From NCBI GenBank assembly GCA_020064725.1, contig JAGTWJ010000001.1, positions 310,001-374,000 of the forward strand: a stretch of DNA of 64,000 nucleotides, in the 5' to 3' direction. A program made the position numbers and the translations under genes. The notes under the pieces were generated by a model. The model saw nothing but the letters and a program-made list of their open reading frames with translations. It was not told where the DNA came from and made no database searches. Positions 12,356 to 23,653 of the stretch are shown piece by piece. Each line of letters begins with the position of its first letter. Positions within the stretch are counted from its first letter, which is position 1. This DNA comes from Drechslerella dactyloides. Lineage: Eukaryota > Ascomycota > Orbiliomycetes > Orbiliales > Orbiliaceae.

Positions 12356-14452
12356 TTACTTGGAGGTCTCGGTTGGTCGGCTGGCGGGCCGGCTAGTCTC
12401 GACATCGGACCAATCGCCCTCCTCGCTCTTCTTGCTCTTGTTGTCGTCGCCCTCGACCGTCTCCGTCTTGATCTCCGGGACGCCACCCTCGCTCTTCTCA
12501 CCCTTCTTCTCGTCACCGTCCTCCTTCTTCTCGTCCTTCTTCTCACCGCTTTCCTCCTTCTTCTCATCGCCTTCCTCGGCGATATCCTCAAGGAACTCCT
12601 TGCTCCTGCGCTTGCGCCGCTTGGTGCTGTCGACGCTCTCGTCGTCGCTGTCATCGTGGTTCAGCAGCTTCATCTGCTTTCGCTGCCTCAGCCACTTCTG
12701 CCGGCGCTGCAGGAACTTGGTCCGCTTGCGCTTCTCCTTCTCCTCGCCCTTCTTGAGGTTGTCCAGCTGCACCTCGAGCCACTCCGGAAGCTCTTCGATA
12801 GCGAGCTTGGGGTCGCGCTTGCGGGGCAGCAGGAAGTTCTGGACCTCGGCGGGGGTGAATGTGCCTTCGGGGACCATCTCGGCGAATTTCTTCGCTAGCT
12901 CCTCGATCTCCTGCTTCTTGGCGGCTTCCTCAACGATCTGCTTCTCGGACTTCTTCTCCTCTTGCTCGAGAGCGAGGGAAGACATTTGTTGCTTTTTGCC
13001 AGAATACAGTTGGATGAAGATCTGCTCGAGAACCTCGTTGTTGGCGCGGCCGAATTCAATTTCCATATCGACACGGCCGGGACGGATCAGGGCCGCGTCG
13101 AGAGATTCGCGGCGATTGGTGGTCATGATGAGAACACGGCCCTCGGCGGAACCGACACCGTCGATGGCATTGAGCAGACCGGACAGGGAGACATTGGAAG
13201 GACGGCGCTGGTTGGTGTTGCGGTTGAGAACCTTGTCGACCTCCTCGTCGTCTTCCGAGTCGATGTCCTCATCGTGGGGCATGCCGTAGCCGTAGTCACG
13301 GTCGACGTTTGCAGAGTCAACGTCCTCGAGGAGGACGATCGCGCGGGGAGGAAGGGACATGAAGAGCTCCTGGACGTAGTTGTCGTGCAGGTTCTGACTA
13401 CCCAGAGACAGGATGAAGAGCTTGAGATTGAAGGCACCGGCGATGGCGGTGGTCAGGGAAGTCTTGCCGGTACCGGGGAGGCCGTAGAAGAGGTAGCCGC
13501 GTCTGTAGGGGAGGCCCTGCTCCGCATACCATGCCTTTGTTCTGGGGCTGAGGTACTCGGCGATGTCGGAAAGGAGTCTGTTCTTGTCCTTGAAGGTCAT
13601 GACGACGGAGTCGAGGGAGCGGATCGGGCGGGTTTGCGAGGCGGACCATCTCATGTCGTAGCTGTCGCAGGTGTGCAGGACGGTCTTGTACTGCTGCTGC
13701 TTCATGAACAGGACTCTGCAGTGGGCGAGGAAGGCACGAAGGGCCATGGGGTTTCGGCCGACGGTCCAGATGTCGACGGTCTCGTCGTCGGCTCTGGCGC
13801 CGCCGTTGTTGCTGTGGGTCGGGGTGTGCTCGATCGTTCGCTCGATGATGAAGAGAGTCCGCTGGAAGAAGAAGTAGTGCTTCTTCGCGCTGGCGGGGAT
13901 GAACTTGAGCTTCGGGCCGTATTCGTCGACCTGGACGAACTCGCTGTCGGGGCGGTTGATGCCGTCAAAGGTGGCACCGTCGTAGAACATGGCCTTGTGC
14001 TTCCGCGGGATAATATCCTGCTGGGTGCTCACGTGGAACAGTCTCGAGTCGGTGGAGATTTCGTTTCTGGACAGGTATTCCATGACGTAGTCGAAGGACT
14101 CGTCGTTCGACCGGATGTGCGCCTTGGAGAGAAAGTAGGCAGCGAAGACGTTCATGGCCTGGTAGACCAGGCTGAGGAAGAATGTGTAGAGACCGGTGAA
14201 GGAGTTGAAGATGGTGAGGAGCATGCCAAAGGTGATCAGCATGGACGAGTCAATGCCATACTGGTCCAGCAGTCGCTTGACCAGGTCGGCGCCGGGGATG
14301 GAAGCTAGAGCTTCATCGTTCTGGACTGGGGGTTGCCCGCCGCCGGGCATTTGGTTGAGCATGCCGGCTCCAAGGATCATGGAGGCCGGATCCTGCGCGA
14401 GGCCGCCGGCGAAAAACATGCTGAAGTCGCGTGTGGCAGTTCTGGCGGACAC
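12356..14452 (-). CDS. BCS1-family mitochondrial AAA ATPase with charged C-terminal extension
   Basis: Intronless, 698 aa. The founding member, Bcs1, sits in the mitochondrial inner membrane and translocates the folded Rieske protein into complex III; other fungal relatives are less well defined. A hydrophobic segment at about 70-108 is the expected membrane anchor, and a BCS1 N-terminal domain follows (DFSMFF start, RLFHVSTQQD near 138). The AAA domain has Walker A GLPGTGKTS (324-332), Walker B IVLLEDVD (372-379) and an arginine-finger region TTNRRESLDAALIRPGR (444-460). An acidic insert (HDEDIDSEDDEEVD) lies between Walker B and the second region of homology. Residues beyond about 500 form a Lys/Glu-rich coiled and disordered tail that canonical ~450 aa Bcs1 lacks. 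This could therefore be a BCS1 paralogue rather than the Rieske chaperone itself. Confidence 0.88.
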   Translation of the reverse strand: MSARTATRDFSMFFAGGLAQDPASMILGAGMLNQMPGGGQPPVQNDEALASIPGADLVKRLLDQYGIDSSMLITFGMLLTIFNSFTGLYTFFLSLVYQAMNVFAAYFLSKAHIRSNDESFDYVMEYLSRNEISTDSRLFHVSTQQDIIPRKHKAMFYDGATFDGINRPDSEFVQVDEYGPKLKFIPASAKKHYFFFQRTLFIIERTIEHTPTHSNNGGARADDETVDIWTVGRNPMALRAFLAHCRVLFMKQQQYKTVLHTCDSYDMRWSASQTRPIRSLDSVVMTFKDKNRLLSDIAEYLSPRTKAWYAEQGLPYRRGYLFYGLPGTGKTSLTTAIAGAFNLKLFILSLGSQNLHDNYVQELFMSLPPRAIVLLEDVDSANVDRDYGYGMPHDEDIDSEDDEEVDKVLNRNTNQRRPSNVSLSGLLNAIDGVGSAEGRVLIMTTNRRESLDAALIRPGRVDMEIEFGRANNEVLEQIFIQLYSGKKQQMSSLALEQEEKKSEKQIVEEAAKKQEIEELAKKFAEMVPEGTFTPAEVQNFLLPRKRDPKLAIEELPEWLEVQLDNLKKGEEKEKRKRTKFLQRRQKWLRQRKQMKLLNHDDSDDESVDSTKRRKRRSKEFLEDIAEEGDEKKEESGEKKDEKKEDGDEKKGEKSEGGVPEIKTETVEGDDNKSKKSEEGDWSDVETSRPASRPTETSK

Positions 14453-16240
14453 ACGAGTTGGGGAGGTTAAGAGAGGGCGAGATAGAGTTCTAGATAGACG
14501 AGCGAGCTGTGGCCGGATTTGAGGCCTTTATCAACTATCGCGTTGTGCGGCGTGAGGTTTTCTGGTGCCGAACTGCGACGGAGGATAAGCTCAGCGGTAC
14601 TTCTTACCCACTTGCTTGCTTGCGGTAACCTTGCTGAAGATCGCAGAAGAAGAAGAGGAGGAGGAAGAGGGAAAGAAGGAATGCGGAGAACGATGGGATT
14701 GTAGGCCGTTAAATATTTTCAGGTGCAGGGACCGGATATCAGCAACGGGAGGTAGCAGCAGGATCCAGGGAGGTCCTTCTGCAGGGCTGGCGACGGCGGT
14801 GGCGGATCCTTGGCAGGAACTGTAGGGCGACGCAGGGAGGGAAGCTGTCGAAGGGGCGTATCTGGCGGGTGCCTGCCTAGATAAGAATGCCGGAGGGGAT
14901 GGTGATGGCGGAGGGAAGGAGGAATCGAGAGACAGAGGGGGCGAAGAGGGGCGGAAGGGGCACGTTAAATAACTGAGCTCAGCAGAGGCCCGTCGAGGCG
15001 AGAAGGGAATGAAGCCAGGGAGGGTGAGGAAGAGGGTCGAGCACAGCATCCAGAACAATGCCCGTTGAGAACTCTCCGGACTTTCCAACAATGCATGCAA
15101 TCACCAACTTGATTGTATGATTGTGACAGGGTAGTTAGCTGCGGCCGGTGTCTCGTCTCGGCGAGGCAGAAGCACCTATTCTTTGTTCTCTGACGATTAG
15201 TCACGTTGCGATTATAATATTAGTCCGGGGCGTCTTCGCTCGGAATCTCGAGATATTGCATAATCAGACTGGTGGTGCGCCTTAGTGTGGCGACAAAACC
15301 GCAGAACGATGCTTCGACGACCGTGCATCTCCACTTCCGTTTTGTCTCTGCTGCAGTCAGCCTGTGACTCAATTCCATCATCCTGCGCATCTGGCTGCAT
15401 TCTCGCTACCGGTCGCGGAGATGCACCCGGCCTATGCATGTCTGGCCTGCTCTGAGTAACACTGACACCGAGGTCCCGCTCGTCTGCAGATGCTGTTTTC
15501 CATTTCTCCAAGTCTTTTGGCCGTTTGCCTGTGTCGCCAGGCGCTGCAGGGATGCTGAAGAAAACGACGAGGAAAAATAGAAGACCCGGGAAGAGTCAGA
15601 TCGGGCCTGCCCGCCCCTGGCAAGAAGAAAGAAAAAAATTCATGGTTGTCAGGACATGATGGGTGCCGCAGAGTGACCCAAGCAGGGTGTCGTTTGATAC
15701 CATAAGGAAGGACCCACTTGACCCTTTCAGCCTCCTTCCGGTGCCCTCCTCTGCGTCCGCGTGTACGCAATCGGCTCGCTGCCTTCGATTGAGTGCATGT
15801 CATCGGCGTCGGTGACTGGCGCGTCGACGTGTCGCTGGAGGCCTGGAGGCCATCTTGCACAGAATGACAATCTTGTCGTCGGGTGTCCTTCGAAGGTTGT
15901 CTCGGAGTGTCTCGAACGGTCTTCGGGCCCCTGTCTGGCGGTCTCTCGTGCGAGGTCAGGTGACCAGGCGTTTTGGTAGGCGTCAACAAACAGCCGCCCA
16001 AACACGCTCCCGCGGACGCGATCTCGTCGAAGGCTCACCGCCCAACCTCCACTCCTCACTTTCTATTACCAATCCAATCACGGACGGCAGATAGCGATCA
16101 CGGATCTTGCCATCGTGTCCCGTCCCTCCCACCTTGACAACCTCCATCCATCTCTACTCTACTTCAGCTACCCCTGCATCGGGATCTGCCTCTCCTGTTC
16201 GCCTCGGGGCCCGAGTCATCCCATCACCACCACTACCACA
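14453..16240. promoter_or_regulatory. Divergent promoter region between BCS1-like gene and RAD54
   Basis: 1.8 kb between two divergent starts. On the minus strand there is no ATG from 14453 to about 15046, which suggests that stretch is the BCS1-like leader. On the plus strand the 375 nt before the RAD54 ATG are also ATG-free. No coding frame is convincing; the 189-codon minus frame at 15432-16001 has no recognisable domain. Confidence 0.5.
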
Positions 16241-19065
16241 ATGGCCAACGACCCCAAACCCTCCACGCCGCTGCCGGCCTTCCGATCTCCTCTCTCCCAG
16301 CTGTCCGAGAACCGGCGTCCCGCCCGTCCCACCCAGTCTGGCCAGAAGGTCTTCCGAATCAACGCTACGGTCTCAGACTCACCCTCCTTCAAGCCGTTCA
16401 AGTGCCCCGGCACCGCTGCTCCCAAACGCGAATCCGCACTTCCCGCCCGTAAACGCCGCAAGGTCGACTACTCGGGTGCTGATGGCAACGGTGAAGATGG
16501 CGAGGTCGCCTGGACTGCTCCTGGCGCCGTGCTCGCCTTCCGTGAAGCGAACAAGATGCCCGTGTTCAAGGTGAAGGACGCTGAGACCGCCTTCCGATCC
16601 AAGTTCGCCATCCCCTTCGTCGACAAATCTCGCATCAGCGGTAACAGTCCGGTCATAGCATTGGGCATGCGAAGAGGCGCGCATTTCGTGCCCAAAGCCT
16701 TGCATGACCCGGCTGGCGAGTTTGCCATTGTCCTCTACGACCCCACCATCGATGATAAGAAGGAGGAAGAAGAGACGCCTGAGGGGTCCGACGCTCCTCA
16801 GGCAGATGACCAATCTGCCCTCAAGCGGCCTAACAAGAGCTTGAACGAAATTCTCGGCATCAAGAAGCAGGACAAGTCCGAGATTCCCCGTGTCGCCGTC
16901 GTAATAGATCCTAGGTTAGCCAAGGTCTTACGTCCCCATCAGATTGAGGGTGTGAAGGTAAGCTTGATGTCTCAAAATTGCTATTTGGAGATCTGTGACT
17001 CTAACTATGGCGATCGCAGTTTCTGTATCGGGCAACGACCGGCCTTATCGACAAGAAGGCCCACGGCTGCATTATGGCCGACGAGATGGGTCTCGGCAAG
17101 ACTGTAAGGGCTCTGATGTTCTTGCTCTTTGGAACCATGATATGGTGAATCACGGCTAACTTGCAACGTAGCTGCAATGCATAACCTTGATGTGGACACT
17201 TCTGAAGCAGTCCCCAGAAGCCGGTAGAAACACCATTGGAAAGTGTGTCATCGCCTGTCCGTCCAGTTTGGTACGAAACTGGGCCAACGAGCTAGGTAAG
17301 AACTATCCTCTCACATCCTTCTTGAGCTCTCTCTAACAAGCTTTAGTGAAATGGCTCGGAGAGGGCACGATCCATCCATTCGCTGTCGACGGCAAGGCGA
17401 CCAAAGAGGAGCTCATCAGCCAGCTAAAGCAATGGGCCATCGCCTCGGGGAACCAGATTGTCCGTCCCGTTCTCATCGTCTCCTACGAAACCCTCCGTCT
17501 ATACGCCAAGGAGCTTGGGAACACGGAGATTGGATTGATGCTGTGCGACGAAGGCCATCGGCTGAAGAACGGAGAGAGCTTGACCTTCACCGCGCTGACC
17601 GAATTGAACGTCAAGCGCCGTGTGATCTTGTCCGGAACGCCCATTCAAAACGACTTGACGGAGTACTTCTCGCTGCTCAACTTTGCCAACCCTGAATACC
17701 TCGGTACTCGCGCCGAGTTCCGCAAGAAGTACGAGATACCGATTCTCAAGGGTCGAGACGCGAACAGCGACGAAAAGGCGAGAGCAAAAGGCGACGAGCG
17801 GCTCAAGGAGCTCTTCGGGCAGGTCAACAAGTTCATCATCCGGCGGACGAACGACATTCTATCCAAGTACCTGCCTGTCAAATACGAGCATGTTGTGTTT
17901 TGCAACCTCGCGCCGTTCCAGAAGGATCTTTACAATCATTTCGTCACGAGTTCCGAAGTCAGAAAGCTGCTCCGCGGCGTTGGCTGCAAGCCCTTGAAGG
18001 CGATCAATGTGCTGAAGAAGCTTTGCAATCATCCCGATCTGCTCGACCTGCCGGACGATTTGCACGGCAGCCAGCAGTTCTTCCCGGAGGATTTTGTTCC
18101 AAAGGCGGCGAGGGGCAGAGACGGCCGCTATGTCAACGTCTGCTACTCCGGCAAGATGCTCGTTCTCGACCGGATGCTGGCGCGGATTCGACAGGACACG
18201 AACGACAAGATTGTCCTGATCAGCAATTACACGCAGACGTTGGATGTCTTTGAAAAGCTCGCCCGGTCGAAGGGATACGGCTTCCTTCGTCTGGACGGGA
18301 CGATGAACGTCAACAAGCGACAGAAGCTGGTGGACAAGTTCAACAATCCGGAAGGGGAGGAGTTTATCTTCCTTCTCAGCAGCAAGGCTGGTGGATGCGG
18401 TCTCAACCTCATCGGCGCGAACCGGCTTGTCCTATTCGATCCAGGTGGGTGTATATCAAGCTATTCTCGAAGCGACGAAGTCACGAGCCACACGCTAACG
18501 CATTTTACGCTGCTGCAGACTGGAATCCGGCAGCGGACCAACAGGCGCTGGCCCGTGTTTGGCGTGACGGGCAGAAGAAAGACTGTAAGTACCGCCCCGA
18601 CCCCAACCGCATCCGACTACACGATGACGTAGCCCTCGAAGGATTCCGTCTCTAACGGTGATATATTGTATGTTTCCAGGTTTCGTGTACCGCTTTATCG
18701 CGACGGGGACGATCGAGGAGAAGATCTTCCAGCGGCAATCGCACAAGCAGTCGCTGTCGTCGTGCGTGGTGGACGAAGCGCAGGATGTGGAGCGGCATTT
18801 TGGGACGGAGGACCTGAGGAAGCTGTTTGAGTACAGTCCGAACACACGCAGCGACACGCACGACACGTTCAAGTGCAAAAGGTGCAAGCCGGACGGGCGG
18901 CAGTACGTCAAGGCTCCCGCGATGCTGTACGGAGATACGTCTACTTGGAACCACTTTTCGGGCGACGGGATGGGCAAGATTGAGGACTTGTTGCTGCGGC
19001 AGGAGGGGGAGTATTGCGGGGAGGAGAAGGTGGTAAGCGAGGTATTTCAGTATATCAGCCATTAG
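16241..19065 (+). CDS. RAD54: RAD54 homologous-recombination SNF2 translocase
   Basis: Swi2/Snf2 DNA translocase that works with Rad51 during strand invasion and remodels recombination intermediates in the nucleus. Six exons (16241-16957, 17020-17103, 17172-17295, 17347-18444, 18519-18584, 18680-19065) join in frame to 824 aa. The N-terminus is basic and disordered with an NLS-like KRRKVDY. ATPase motifs follow: I, MADEMGLGKT (258-267); Ia, IACPSSLVRNW; II, DEGH (376-379); III, LSGTPIQNDL. The helicase C lobe has LISNYTQTLD, FLLSSKAGGCGLNLIGANRL and ARVWRDGQKK. The C-terminal TIEEKIFQRQ and a C-x2-C element (FKCKRCKP) are Rad54-typical. The ATG in ACAATGGCC at 16241 starts the conserved N-terminus. 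Rdh54 is the alternative; the overall layout fits Rad54 better. Confidence 0.95.
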
Positions 19066-20869
19066 ATACGCTGTGTTTTTTGTATTCTTTTTTTTTTTTT
19101 GACTCTTTCTCTCTTTTGGTACGTTGGGGGATCTTGTTTTACGGGCATGCGAGATATGAATCCTATTGTAGATAGAGAACGAAAGGGACTGGGCGGGCGC
19201 ATCTGCCGTGCCGCATACCATTTTGGCTTGGCGTGTGGTTGGCTATTAGATCTTTGGGGATAGTTGCACTTCACGTTTGGTACCCGAATTGCATATCGAT
19301 TCCAAGGATCAGTATTAATATATTGAACATCCAAGTATCAGTAGATAAGTTGATTGAGCAGCTATCGACTTGTTCGAAGATAGTTCGAAGAGCCATATAG
19401 GATATTCAGCCACACGTATAACGGATGTTGTGTCTGTTCCGAAGCTGAGCTGATCGTGAGGCGTCTCGTTCGGGAGGGAGTCATTCGCAGGGGCATGCCA
19501 TGAGACCCTGGCGCCTGTGGCAGCCGACAGGCCCGTTCGGTACATTCTGACGCTGCCTGCGAGGCGGTCAAGAGGAGTTCAGCGGGTCGAATCGTGACTG
19601 TTGGACGCCCGAAAGCAAGATTGGCTGGCTGCTGTTGAGAGCGTTCTCCCGCAAGTTGCTGTTTCGGTGTCGTGCACTCGGAGGGCCTTCTCCTCTCCAG
19701 CCGGGCCATCCATCCCATCCATCCTTTCCTCTCTTCCTTCTCCCTCCTCTACATCTACTTATTCACTAGTAAAGTATTGCTCGATCTCGATCGTCATCGT
19801 TCTCGTCACCCGACCATCGCTGTCTGTCTGTGTGCTGTTGTCGGTACGGACGGACGAGCAGCCTCTGTCTGCCTAGCTCAGCAAGTAAGTACAGCTAGCC
19901 TGCCTGCCTGCCCTGCTGTCCACGCTCGTTCGACACCAGCTGTTGAAGCCTCCCCGCCCTTCCCCCCGGCTGTATTGACTGTGGATTCGAGCAGAACACC
20001 ATCGACGACCCGCGACGAGATACTGCTGTCTTCCGTCCGCTGGCTGAGTTTCTCCTGCGGGGACCGATACATACGTACATTCGACCGGCTGGCCGCCACG
20101 CCGTGCTGGCATTGCAGGTCACCTTACCTCCCGCCACCCGCTCGCTCTTCGGCCGTTCCGGATTTCAAAGCCCAACACCAGCAGCCTGCTGGGATCACCA
20201 CCTGGCCCGTCCCGACTTCCATCTTCCCCTCAGCGACCCGGACGTCTCCCCGCCCGGTCTCCCGCGTCGCCCCATCCGCTCGCTCGCCCACCACACCCCG
20301 TATCCCGTAGCTATTCCCACCCACCCTCGCACTCGCGTTTTCACGGGCTTTCCTCCTCCTTTGAGCATCTGCACTGCATTCTTGGGCAGTCTGTGCACAT
20401 CACTTCTCGACTAAAATCGCGAGAGTGACGATATAATCAAAAGTGATTCCTCACCGGTCCCGCCGGAACCCACTCGCATCCCCCCGTGCAACCGGCGCAA
20501 CCCCCTCAACCACCCACCACGTTCCCTCCCACGAGGAAACGTAAACCTTCGTCCGCCGCCGCAACCCAGCAAGACGCCCTCGCAGCCGCCGCAGAGCCCT
20601 CCTCCCAGCGGTCTGCAGCGTCTCCAACAGCGTCCCCCACGGACCCGGTGCCGCTCCCGCTGCCTGGCGGAACCGCTGTAGCCGAGGAGCGACCCGCCAA
20701 GCGATCCCACTCGTCCTCCTTCCACGCCGACGCCGCTACCACTTCCTTCTCCTCTTCCTCCGCACCTCAGCGAAAGGGCAGCAGCTGCGGCCACGACGAC
20801 GAGGAGCACGAGGACGCTGCGTTTTCGCCGGCGTACGAAGCCCTGCTTGAGAGCGAAGCGAAGGGCAAG
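19066..20869. promoter_or_regulatory. RAD54 3' flank and long AUG-free leader of the Ariadne gene
   Basis: From 19503 to 20869 the plus strand contains no ATG at all, over 1,367 nt. A GTAAGT at 19885-19890 and a TTGCAG at 20113-20118 could bound a leader intron. The last 423 nt (20447-20869) are open in the frame of the downstream gene. The DNA is pyrimidine-rich on the plus strand, as is common for fungal promoters and leaders. Confidence 0.6.
20447..20869 (+). other. Open in-frame extension upstream of the Ariadne ATG (possible non-AUG N-terminal extension)
   Basis: This frame has no stop for 141 codons after the TGA at 20444 and runs directly into the ATG at 20870. The predicted peptide is Pro/Ser/Ala-rich with basic patches (TRKRKPSS, RPAKRSHSS) and an acidic patch (HDDEEHEDAAFSP), a composition typical of real disordered protein. 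No ATG exists upstream on this strand until 19500. Translation of this part would therefore need a near-cognate start such as the GTG at 20486. It may equally be untranslated leader. Confidence 0.4.
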
Positions 20870-22648
20870 ATGTCGGAGATGAGCGACGACGACTTTCTCT
20901 CCGGCGGTTCGGAGGAGGACTTCAACGACGAGAGCATGGACAGCGGTAAGTTTTCGAAACTGCCCTTATCCTGCCAATCTGAAAATTTGGCGTAGCTTTA
21001 TTTTCATCTCGTAGCTGCTGTGATGCATGTATTATCTGACGGCAATTGCTGACATTTTCCCAACGGACTAAGTAGACTTTGAGGAGGAAGACGGCACGCA
21101 ATACCTCGACGACAAGGACGACAGGCCGCAGAAGAAGGCCTACGAGGTCGACTACAGCGTGCTCAGCGAAGAGCAGATCGAGAAGGCCCAGAGCGACATG
21201 ATTGACGAAGTCCACATCATCCTCGACCTCACACCGGAAAACGCGGCCATGCTGCTGCGCCACTTCAAGTGGAACAAGGAGCGGCTGATCGAGCAGTACA
21301 TGGACAGCTCTCAGCGGGTGCTCGAGTACGCCGGCATCGACCTGTCCGGCAGCAACAAACTGGAGGTGAAGAAGGTGCCCGGGTTCGTGTGCGATATTTG
21401 CTGCGAGGACGGCGACGACCTCGACACGATTGCGCTCCGCTGCAACCACCGATATTGCACGAACTGCTACCAACAGTACCTGTTCTACAAGATCCGGGAG
21501 GAGGGCGAGGCGATCATGATACAGTGCCTCAACCACAAGTGCAAGGTTCTGGTTGACCCGAGCACCATCGAGCGGCTATGCACGCCTGAGATCCTGCACA
21601 GGTGGGTCCACCAATTTACTATCACCACGGATATAACCGCTTGCTGACCGATATCGAACTAGATACCACGAACTCCTCAACAGGACGTACGTCCAGGACA
21701 AGCAGAACCTGCGATGGTGCCCCGCGCCGAACTGCGAGAACGTGATCGACTGTGGCGTCACGCCCAACCAGCTGCAGGAAATCGTACCGACGGTCATGTG
21801 CACCTGCGGCCACCACTTCTGCTTCGGCTGCGGGTCGAACGACCACCAGCCGTGCCCGTGCGGCCTCGTGCGCAAGTGGCTGAAAAAGTGCGAGGACGAC
21901 TCGGAGACGGCGAATTGGATCTCGGCCAACACTAAGGAGTGTCCGAAGTGCCAGAGCACGATCGAGAAGAACGGCGGCTGCAACCACATGACGTGTCGCA
22001 AGTGCAAGCACGAGTTCTGCTGGGTGTGCATGGGCCCGTGGAACGAGCACGGCACCAGCTGGTACAACTGCAATCGCTACGAGGAGAAATCGGGCGTGGA
22101 CGCACGTGACATCCAGGCGAAGAGTAGAGCATCCCTAGAGCGGTATCTCCACGTACGTCACCCCCTCTTACAAGCTCATCCAACCGTGAACGCGCGAGAA
22201 CACTGCTAACAGACACGATTAGTACTACAACCGCTATGCGAACCACGAGCAGTCCGGCAAGCTGGACAAGGACCTGTACATCAAGACGGAAAAGAAGATG
22301 ACAATGCTGCAGTCCGCGTCCGGCATGTCGTGGATCGAAGTGCAGTACCTCGACGCGGCGTCCAAGGTGCTGCAGCAGTGCCGGCAGACGCTCAAGTGGA
22401 CGTACGCGTTCGCGTTCTACCTGCAGCGGAACCACCTGACCACGATCTTTGAGGACAACCAGAAGGACCTGGAGATGGCGGTCGAGGGCCTCAGCGAGCT
22501 GTTCGAGAAGCCGACGGACCAGCTGGCGAATATTAAGGTCGAGATGATGGATAAGACGGCATACGTGAGCAATCGGCGGGTGATCTTGTTGGATACGACG
22601 GCGAAGGGGCTGCAGGATGGTACTTGGGAGTTTACGGTTGAGTTTTGA
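20870..22648 (+). CDS. Ariadne-family RBR E3 ubiquitin ligase
   Basis: RING-between-RING ligase that receives ubiquitin from an E2 on RING1 and passes it through a catalytic Cys in RING2. Exons 20870-20945, 21076-21601, 21663-22152 and 22223-22648 give 505 aa, the usual Ariadne-1 length. An acidic N-terminus (MSDDDFLSGG) leads into a UBA-like helical region (LTPENAAMLLRHFKWNKERL). RING1 starts CDICCEDGDD, the IBR follows (CTCGHHFCFGCG), then RING2 CPKCQSTIEKNGGCNHMTC with the catalytic Cys near residue 307. The C-terminal third is the autoinhibitory Ariadne domain (ERYLHYYNRYANHE, QYLDAASKVLQQCRQTLKWTYAFAFYL cut short here). The start at 20870 is the first ATG of the plausible transcript. Yeast HEL1 is the likely counterpart. 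Confidence 0.93.
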
Positions 22649-23653
22649 GCCCATATCATATCATAACACATGAGGCAACGTGCGACAGACAACGATGCAG
22701 ACAGACAATGATGAAATAGAGAGACAGACAGGAAGATCGAGACGGACAGCGATGATAGGATGAGTGTGTTTTTTTTATACGAGTGCGGTCGGTTATATTT
22801 TGAGCAGCGCCTTACTTGTCCTTTTTTCATTATCATTATCATTATGCTCTTGGTTTGTTCTTGGAATATTAGAATATTACTATTTCTTTTGTATTAACTA
22901 TTAGGTATTATTCAACCATGACGAGTTTGTTTTAACTTGTGATCTTGCTTGCTTCTTGCTAATATATTTGAGTATTCCTCTTGTTTTAAATTTTGTCTAC
23001 AGTAAGATGGATATAGTACTGTCACGCTGACATACACTGGGCCTGCTCGTGTGCCTTTGCATTTTAATTAAATTTGTATCTGTTTTCTGAATTCTTTGTC
23101 CGGTTTTGTTTCTATGTGTCTATATCAGTATTCTTCGCTCCTCTTCATTCCCCGTGTACATGCGACAGTTAATTTGACTCTCGAATGTATGTCGATTGCG
23201 TCGATTGAGTATGTCCTGCCTGTCTAGTGGTCGAGGTGCAACGGTTGACTTGCGTCTCGCTCAGCAGCTTGTACCTAGAATATATCTTGTGGGCGTGCAT
23301 GTTTACACAAGGGGCTGCAATAGTAGATATGTAGGCGTAGATTCTCTCTGACCTTTAGGATGTAGGCTGCGATGAATTGTGAGAAGGAAAGGATGATACG
23401 ATATGATGTGATGTGTGGCTTGTGTTCACGAAGGCGGCGTTCTGTGTTGCGTGTGATATTTTTACCACTACAAAGAAAGAAAAGGTGCGGCGAAAGCTTC
23501 CAACCCAACTTCACGACGCAGACAGCATTTCCACAACCGACGACAACGTGGACGCGGACAATTGGACGGCCGGACGCCAGCCACGATCACTATCCCGTGT
23601 CATACCTACTGTACTCTGCGACTCGATACGTACATACATACGCACGCCAATTG
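22649..23653. other. Intergenic region between Ariadne gene and MTF2-like gene
   Basis: AT-rich 3' flank of the Ariadne gene (many T runs from 22770 to 23120) followed by the promoter of the MTF2-like gene. No gene seen. The MTF2 frame is open back to 23372, but its composition there is not convincing as protein. Confidence 0.55.

Noticed and set aside
12962..14308. 448-codon plus-strand frame opposite the BCS1-like gene
   Set aside because: Shadow of a GC-rich coding exon; the minus strand carries intact AAA motifs.
15432..16001. 189-codon minus-strand frame between BCS1-like gene and RAD54
   Set aside because: No recognisable motif; lies in a divergent promoter and overlaps the RAD54 leader.
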